DNA of 64,000 nt from Ruegeria aquimaris (GTDB taxonomy: Bacteria; Pseudomonadota; Alphaproteobacteria; Rhodobacterales; Rhodobacteraceae): positions 51,693 to 115,692 of the forward strand of contig NZ_JAOWLB010000015.1 in assembly GCF_025751555.1 (NCBI RefSeq), in the 5' to 3' direction. Every line of letters starts with the position of its first letter. Position 1 is the first letter of the stretch. The translations under genes were made by a program, and so were the position numbers. A model generated the notes under the pieces. That model did not search any database and was not told the origin of the DNA. It was given only the letters and a program-made list of their open reading frames with translations. Positions 62,329-64,000 of the stretch are shown piece after piece.

Positions 62329-63146
62329 GGCGGCGTCAGAAGGAATCCGGTTGAGGCGGGCAGGGCGGTCTCGTAGCCTGACGGCATGCCGAAACGTGAT
62401 CCGTTCAAATACTTCCACAGCAGCCCAGAAATCATCCGTCTGGCGGTGATGTTGTACGTCAGATTTCCCCTGTCACTGCGCAATGTCGAGGACCTGCTTC
62501 ACGAGCGCGGCGTCGATGTCAGCCACGAAACGGTCCGGTTCTGATGGCAAAGGTCTGGTCCGATGTTCGCGTCCGAGATCCGCAAGATACGCGCTGATCG
62601 GCTTCGGTCCTGGCCGCAGTGGCGATGGCACCTGGATGAGATGTTTGTGAAGATAAATGGAGAACGGCACTACCTGTGGCGGGCTGTGGATCACGAGGAC
62701 GAAGTCCTTGAGAGCTACGTCACGAAGAAGCGGGACAAGAAGGCCGCATTGAAATTCCTCAGAAAATCAATGAAACGCCACGGTCGACCTCATGTCCTGG
62801 TGACCGACCAGCTGAGATCCTACGGCGCGGCGATGAAAGACATCGGCAATGCTCACAGGCAGGAAACGGGTCGCTGGCTGAACAACAGAGCTGAGAATTC
62901 ACATCTGCCATTCCGACGACGAGAGCGGGCAATGCAACGCTTTCGGCGCATGCGAAGTTTGCAGAAATTTGCTTCCGTCCACGCCTCGGTCTTCAACCAT
63001 TTCAACTCGGAGCGCAGCCTCACCAGCCGACAGAATTTCAAGCTCAACCGCGCCGCTGCTCTAGCCGAGTGGCGCCAGCTTTGCATCGCCTAAGTTCCTG
63101 CGGTTCGTGGGAAACTGAGACTGGTTAAAATCTGTCTGACAGCACC
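62329..63146 (+). mobile_element. IS6-family-like element, copy 3 (diverged, inactive)
   Basis: This element has the same plan as copy 2: left end near 62329 (GGCGGCGTCAGAAGG), a shared TTGAGGCGGGCAGGGCGG run, the transposase gene, and a right end whose inward reading is GGTGCTGTCAGACAGATT, finishing at 63146. It is clearly older than copies 1 and 2. The length is about 818 bp. Confidence 0.8.
62386..63093 (+). pseudogene. IS6-like transposase with internal TGA (copy 3)
   Basis: The frame from ATG 62386 aligns with copy 2 throughout, but TGA at 62542-62544 replaces the first Trp codon of the conserved RFWWHRFGPMF (here RF-stop-WQRSGPMF). Reading resumes in frame to 63093 with DDE residues retained (WHLDEMFVKI, VTDQLRSYG, NRAENSHLPF). 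An ATG at 62563 could start a truncated 176-residue product lacking the N-terminal DNA-binding part. Confidence 0.87.
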
Positions 63147-63256
63147 CCTTATCAAGTAGCGCATCCGATCATGTGCAAAAGCGTGGCAGATTGCCGGAAA
63201 GGGAAAACGTGATAGGCTTTCATTGATGAATTTGGTTCACTCAAGGGGATTATCAG

Positions 63257-64000
63257 ATGGCATATATTCCGGGCACCGAGTTCAATGATACTTTGAATGG
63301 CACGGACGGCGACGACACAATTGATGGCTCTGGTGGTGATGACTTCATTCGCGGTGGCGGCGGCGATGACAGCCTGTTGGGGGGTGATGGTAACGACACG
63401 CTGAGCGCTACTCTCGGCGGATCGGATACGCTGCACGGCGAGGCCGGCGACGACCTCCTCAGAACCTCGGGCAACAATTCCGACGATCTCCTTGATGGTG
63501 GAGCGGGCAACGACACGTTGGCGATCGATGCCTCACTGACAGGCGGCACGCTAATCGGTGGCAGCGGCACCGATCTTTTGGAGATGCGCGGCGGTGGCGG
63601 CCAGGATCTTCGCGGCACGGTTATCTCGGGGATCGAACGGACTGAGCTCTGGCAAGCCGTCAGCTTCAGTATCGACGCGGCGCAAGCGGTAAACCTCGGC
63701 GAGATCGTAATGGCCGAATACGCGCTGACAAACGGCTCAGGGCTTCGGCTCCATGCCGTCGATGGACAAGCCGCCGTGGTGACCCCGGTGTTGAGCGGGA
63801 CCCAGCGGTTGGCAGTATTCTCGACTGACAGCCTTGCCAGCGAGATGCTGTCGGTGGATTTCAGCGGTGGAACCTACGCTGACGACTCTTACGCGGCTTT
63901 TTACGGAGGTGCTGGGGACGAGGCGGTCATTGGTGGCAGCGGCAATGACGATTTTCGCGGTGGCGGCGGCGATGACAGCCTGTTGGGGGGTGATGGTAAC
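63257..64000 (+). CDS. RTX-type calcium-binding repeat protein (3' end beyond window)
   Basis: The frame opens MAYIPGTEFNDTLNGTDGDD and shows hemolysin-type GGxGxDxUx nonapeptides: TDGDDTIDG, GGGGDDSLLGGDGNDTLS, GEAGDDLL, GGAGNDTLA and again GGSGNDDFRGGGGDDSLLGG at the edge. Between the two repeat blocks is a non-repeat segment (about residues 95-225). Such proteins bind calcium outside the cell and leave by type I secretion without a signal peptide, as seen here. AAGGGGA precedes the ATG. A 44-nt stretch recurs exactly at 63351 and 63957. Confidence 0.85.
   Translation, partial: MAYIPGTEFNDTLNGTDGDDTIDGSGGDDFIRGGGGDDSLLGGDGNDTLSATLGGSDTLHGEAGDDLLRTSGNNSDDLLDGGAGNDTLAIDASLTGGTLIGGSGTDLLEMRGGGGQDLRGTVISGIERTELWQAVSFSIDAAQAVNLGEIVMAEYALTNGSGLRLHAVDGQAAVVTPVLSGTQRLAVFSTDSLASEMLSVDFSGGTYADDSYAAFYGGAGDEAVIGGSGNDDFRGGGGDDSLLGGDGN

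Noticed and set aside
62542..62544. In-frame TGA in the IS transposase as a possible selenocysteine codon
   Set aside because: The homologous copies have Trp here, no selenocysteine insertion hairpin is evident, and a decayed transposase is the simpler explanation.

Overview
The window looks like a chromosome segment from a marine Rhodobacteraceae alphaproteobacterium (Roseobacter group, probably Ruegeria-like; this is inferred from gene order and codon style, not from a search). It is GC-rich and densely coded. It carries a full proteobacterial complex I locus with the extra open reading frames typical of this family, a leucine/isovalerate catabolic operon, and roseobacter-type housekeeping neighbourhoods.

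Layout. 1-8.7 kb: an OmpW-like porin gene runs off the left edge behind a candidate Fnr box. Next comes a leucine-degradation operon: acyl-CoA synthetase, methylcrotonyl-CoA carboxylase beta, a nitronate monooxygenase-like gene, carboxylase alpha (biotinylated), HMG-CoA lyase and a crotonase-family hydratase. 8.8-26.9 kb: all fourteen nuo genes (A-N), interleaved with ten or so non-nuo genes: small membrane proteins, three lipoproteins, a DUF5333-like exported protein and a carboxymuconolactone-decarboxylase-like protein. 26.9-30.2 kb: birA, coaX, rnj. BirA would biotinylate the carboxylase encoded upstream.

30.2-50.2 kb: mixed core genes. These include Nudix and DUF983 genes; an EF-hand/ECF sigma/membrane protein/Spy-like stress module; a PleD-like diguanylate cyclase with a degenerate receiver; DUF3572, a HAD phosphatase, an MttB-family methyltransferase without pyrrolysine and DUF4153; an H-NOX-like gene that lacks the heme ligand, coupled to a PAS-GGDEF cyclase; a peptidoglycan-binding protein; CbiX-like and AEC transporter genes; and a leftward operon SPOR lipoprotein - D,D-carboxypeptidase - tmk - holB - tatD - MBL hydrolase.

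50.3-64 kb: an accessory island that starts just past a tRNA-Ser(TGA). It opens with a non-coding block of AGGGAA-type repeats and a three-gene large serine recombinase module (DUF3489, DUF2924, recombinase). Across a divergent control region lies a phage-packaging module (ParB-like DNA methyltransferase, DUF5681, terminase large subunit). The methyltransferase leader is unusually structured: three successive hairpins, each capped by a GNRA tetraloop, begin exactly where a candidate promoter would start transcription. The rest of the prophage is gone. Past the terminase there is only a truncated gene, two nested IS6-like elements, an SH3 protein, a class III cyclase with TolB-like and TPR regions, one stray tail-completion-like gene, a SYLF protein, a third IS6-like element with a nonsense mutation, and the start of an RTX-repeat protein running off the right edge. 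The most interesting signals are the structured leader, the repeat array by the recombinase, the heme-site-less H-NOX/GGDEF pair and the accessory genes threaded through nuo.
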